A DNA stretch of 15,721 nt from assembly GCA_009908925.1 (NCBI GenBank), contig JAAAOH010000226.1, forward strand, positions 1 through 15,721, read 5' to 3'. The notes under the pieces are model-generated. The model was given only the letters and a program-made list of their open reading frames with translations. It had not been told where the DNA came from and ran no database searches. The DNA comes from Spirochaetota bacterium (GTDB lineage Bacteria > Spirochaetota > Spirochaetia > DSM-27196 > PWMO01). This document shows, piece by piece, positions 14,212 through 15,721 of the stretch; positions within the stretch are counted from its first letter, which is position 1; every line of letters begins with the position of its first letter. A program made the translations under genes and the position numbers.

Positions 14212-15564
14212 TTAAGCATTGCCGCCCGCGACGTCCAGGAGTTTGAGTTTCTCGGAGGTCTTGACTTTCGTCTCTTCGAGAATCTTCTCGAATAGCTTGC
14301 GCTCCTGGATATCGTGCTTCACGTAGTCGAGCAGGTTCTGGCTCTCATAGTACTCCCGAACCCGTGCGGTGTCCATGTTGCTTTGTTTCGCCTGCTGCTC
14401 GAGGTGCTCATCGACTTCTTCGTCGGCAACCTCGATCTCCTCATTCTCGAGGATCTTGTTGGTGAGAAGGCGTTGCTTGAGGCTCTTCTCCGCGTCCGGC
14501 TTCCACTCCTCGAGGAGGTCTTCCTTGCTGCGACCCTGGGCGGTAAGTAGTTGCAGCACATCGTCCTCGTTCATCTGCAGGCGGGAGGTGAAGTTTCGCC
14601 ACGAGTTCTCCAGCTCCATCTGAAGCATGGATTCGGGCACCTCGATTTCGGAGTTCTCGAGGACTTTATCGAGAAGTGCCTGCTTCTTCATCTCGTAGAC
14701 CCGTGACTCGGCGGTCTGCTCGAGTCGGCTGCGGATATCCTTCTTGAGGTCGTCGAGGGTCTCATACTCGTCACTGACGTCCTGGGCGAGCTCGTCGTCG
14801 ACGTCGGGAAGCTGGCGCTGTTTGACCGCCTTGACCTTCACCGAGAGTCGCTTCTTTTCTCCGCGAAGCTCCTCCACCTCGGCGTCTTCGGGGTACTCCT
14901 TCTCAATGACCTTTTCCTCGTCCTGCTTCATGCCGAGGATGTCATCGTCGATCTTGTAGAAGTTGTAGCCGGTACCCACGGTGAACACGAAGTCCTCACG
15001 GCTCGTGCCCTCGACCGTCTCATCGTTCTCGTCGAGCTCGCGATAATCGATGGTGACGATGTCGTCTTTCTCGACCGTTCCCTCTTCCTTGTCGATGACG
15101 ATGGCGTTCTGTTCCTGGATGGCCGAGATCTCGCGCTCGAGGTCCTCGTCGGTCACCTCCACCTCCGGCGCCTCGATCTCGAGGCCCTTGTGCTCGCCGA
15201 GCTTGATCTCAGGGTAGACGTCGTAGGTGACGGAAAAGGTGAAGTCTCTGTTGATGTCGAAGTCGATCTCCCCGTCGAGCTCGGGGCGTGCGTAGGGCAG
15301 GGGCTGCTCGTCGATGTCCTCGATGACCTCTTTCAGGCTGTCTTCGAGCACCTTCTGGCTTGCCTCCGCCTGCAGGCTCTCGCCGAACTTCCGCTCGAGG
15401 ATTTCCGGCGGCACTTTGCCGGGGCGAAAGCCCTTGATCTGGGCTTTCTTGGCGTACTCCTTGACGAGGTCGTCGTACTCTTTTTTGACCGTGTCTCTGT
15501 CGACGGTCACCGTGAGTCGGACCGCCGAATTGCCGATGCGTTCAACCTGTTTTTCGGAAACCAT
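14212..15564 (-). CDS. tig: trigger factor (ribosome-associated chaperone and peptidyl-prolyl isomerase)
   Basis: This 450-residue protein binds the ribosome exit tunnel and shields nascent chains. The N-terminal domain carries the ribosome-docking signature GFRPGKVP at 45-52. An FKBP-type PPIase domain occupies about 150-250 (KDDIVTIDYRELDEND, FTVGTGYNFYKIDDDILGM). The C-terminal helical chaperone domain (about 250-440) includes SEIEVPESMLQMELE and ends with a basic KLKLLDVAGGNA tail. The length is typical (430-450). The sequence is strikingly rich in Glu and Asp. AGAGGA lies eight bases upstream of the ATG. It opens the tig-clpP-clpX-lon run, only 29 bases past the terminator-like hairpin of tRNA-Gly, so its promoter is not obvious. 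Confidence 0.96.
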   Translation of the reverse strand: MVSEKQVERIGNSAVRLTVTVDRDTVKKEYDDLVKEYAKKAQIKGFRPGKVPPEILERKFGESLQAEASQKVLEDSLKEVIEDIDEQPLPYARPELDGEIDFDINRDFTFSVTYDVYPEIKLGEHKGLEIEAPEVEVTDEDLEREISAIQEQNAIVIDKEEGTVEKDDIVTIDYRELDENDETVEGTSREDFVFTVGTGYNFYKIDDDILGMKQDEEKVIEKEYPEDAEVEELRGEKKRLSVKVKAVKQRQLPDVDDELAQDVSDEYETLDDLKKDIRSRLEQTAESRVYEMKKQALLDKVLENSEIEVPESMLQMELENSWRNFTSRLQMNEDDVLQLLTAQGRSKEDLLEEWKPDAEKSLKQRLLTNKILENEEIEVADEEVDEHLEQQAKQSNMDTARVREYYESQNLLDYVKHDIQERKLFEKILEETKVKTSEKLKLLDVAGGNA

Positions 15565-15592
15565 CTTTCGGATCCTCTGTATGTGGTGTCGG

Positions 15593-15625
15593 ATAAAGAA
15601 AGAGCGATCCGGTGAATCGGATCGC
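15593..15625 (-). terminator. Rho-independent terminator of tRNA-Gly, before tig
   Basis: GCGATCCG (15604-15611) pairs with CGGATCGC (15618-15625) around a six-base loop, an eight-pair stem. On the minus strand it is followed by TCTTTCTTTATCC, an interrupted T-rich tract. It begins 12 bases after the 3' end of tRNA-Gly. The T-tract is imperfect, so leakage into tig is plausible. Confidence 0.7.
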
Positions 15626-15637
15626 CCTCGATAAAGA

Positions 15638-15709
15638 AGCGGGAGACGGGATTTGAACCCGCGACATCCACCTTGGCAAGGTGGCGCTCTACCCCTGAGC
15701 TACTCCCGC
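15638..15709 (-). tRNA. tRNA-Gly (anticodon GCC)
   Basis: A 72-base tRNA on the minus strand has acceptor stem GCGGGAG (15709-15703) pairing with CTCCCGC, and discriminator T at 15638. The D-arm is GTAGCTCAGGGGTAGAGC. The anticodon stem CCACC/GGTGG encloses TTGCCAA, giving GCC (15677-15675), which reads GGC and GGU. The T-arm carries GGTTCAAATCC. The 3' CCA is not encoded. Its promoter lies outside the window. Confidence 0.96.
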
Positions 15710-15721
15710 GCGATACACCGG

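Overview
The window is a dense, high-GC stretch of bacterial chromosome made mostly of housekeeping genes. I think it comes from a free-living spirochaete (Spirochaetota). The grounds are the overall protein flavour, the tig-clpP-clpX-lon run with an enlarged Lon, a sigma-like regulator of a kind I associate with spirochaetes, and a PilZ fragment whose DLSxxGA core resembles spirochaetal PilZ proteins. This is inference, not proof. I see no mobile element, CRISPR array, phage gene or integration site.

Left part (1-3137), mixed strands: the 5' end of a minus-strand alpha/beta hydrolase; a plus-strand CDP-alcohol phosphatidyltransferase with its own sigma70-like promoter; a convergent FAD-dependent geranylgeranyl-reductase-type oxidoreductase that has lost its middle and its frame; a plus-strand DJ-1/PfpI-family gene of the isonitrile-hydratase type; and a PilZ-domain fragment that also appears frameshifted. 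Two damaged genes within about 2 kb make this the decaying or error-prone part of the window.

Middle part (3219-9608), almost all minus strand: tRNA-Leu(GAG) with terminator and promoter, then, in transcription order, a sigma-like protein, an RdgB-type XTP/dITP pyrophosphatase and an oligoendopeptidase F (6796 down to 3395). To their right lies a two-gene unit of a small exported protein (TTG start) and a NrnA-like DHH phosphoesterase (8509 down to 7061). Next is ornithine carbamoyltransferase (argF), with its own promoter in the lon-argF gap.

Right part (9616-15709), all minus strand: tRNA-Gly(GCC), a hairpin terminator, then trigger factor, ClpP, ClpX and Lon in tight order. Gaps are 37 and 3 bases, followed by a 4-base ATGA overlap. 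This is a protein-quality-control operon: Tig folds nascent chains, ClpXP and Lon degrade damaged or regulatory proteins. PepF further left can take resulting peptides toward amino acids.

I found no convincing new multi-gene system. The most interesting items are the internal deletion in the oxidoreductase, the frameshifted PilZ gene, the sigma-like protein of unknown role, a roughly 100-residue acidic insertion in Lon, a ten-codon leader reading frame whose stop overlaps the TTG start of the exported-protein gene, and a terminator hairpin placed just before the tig operon.
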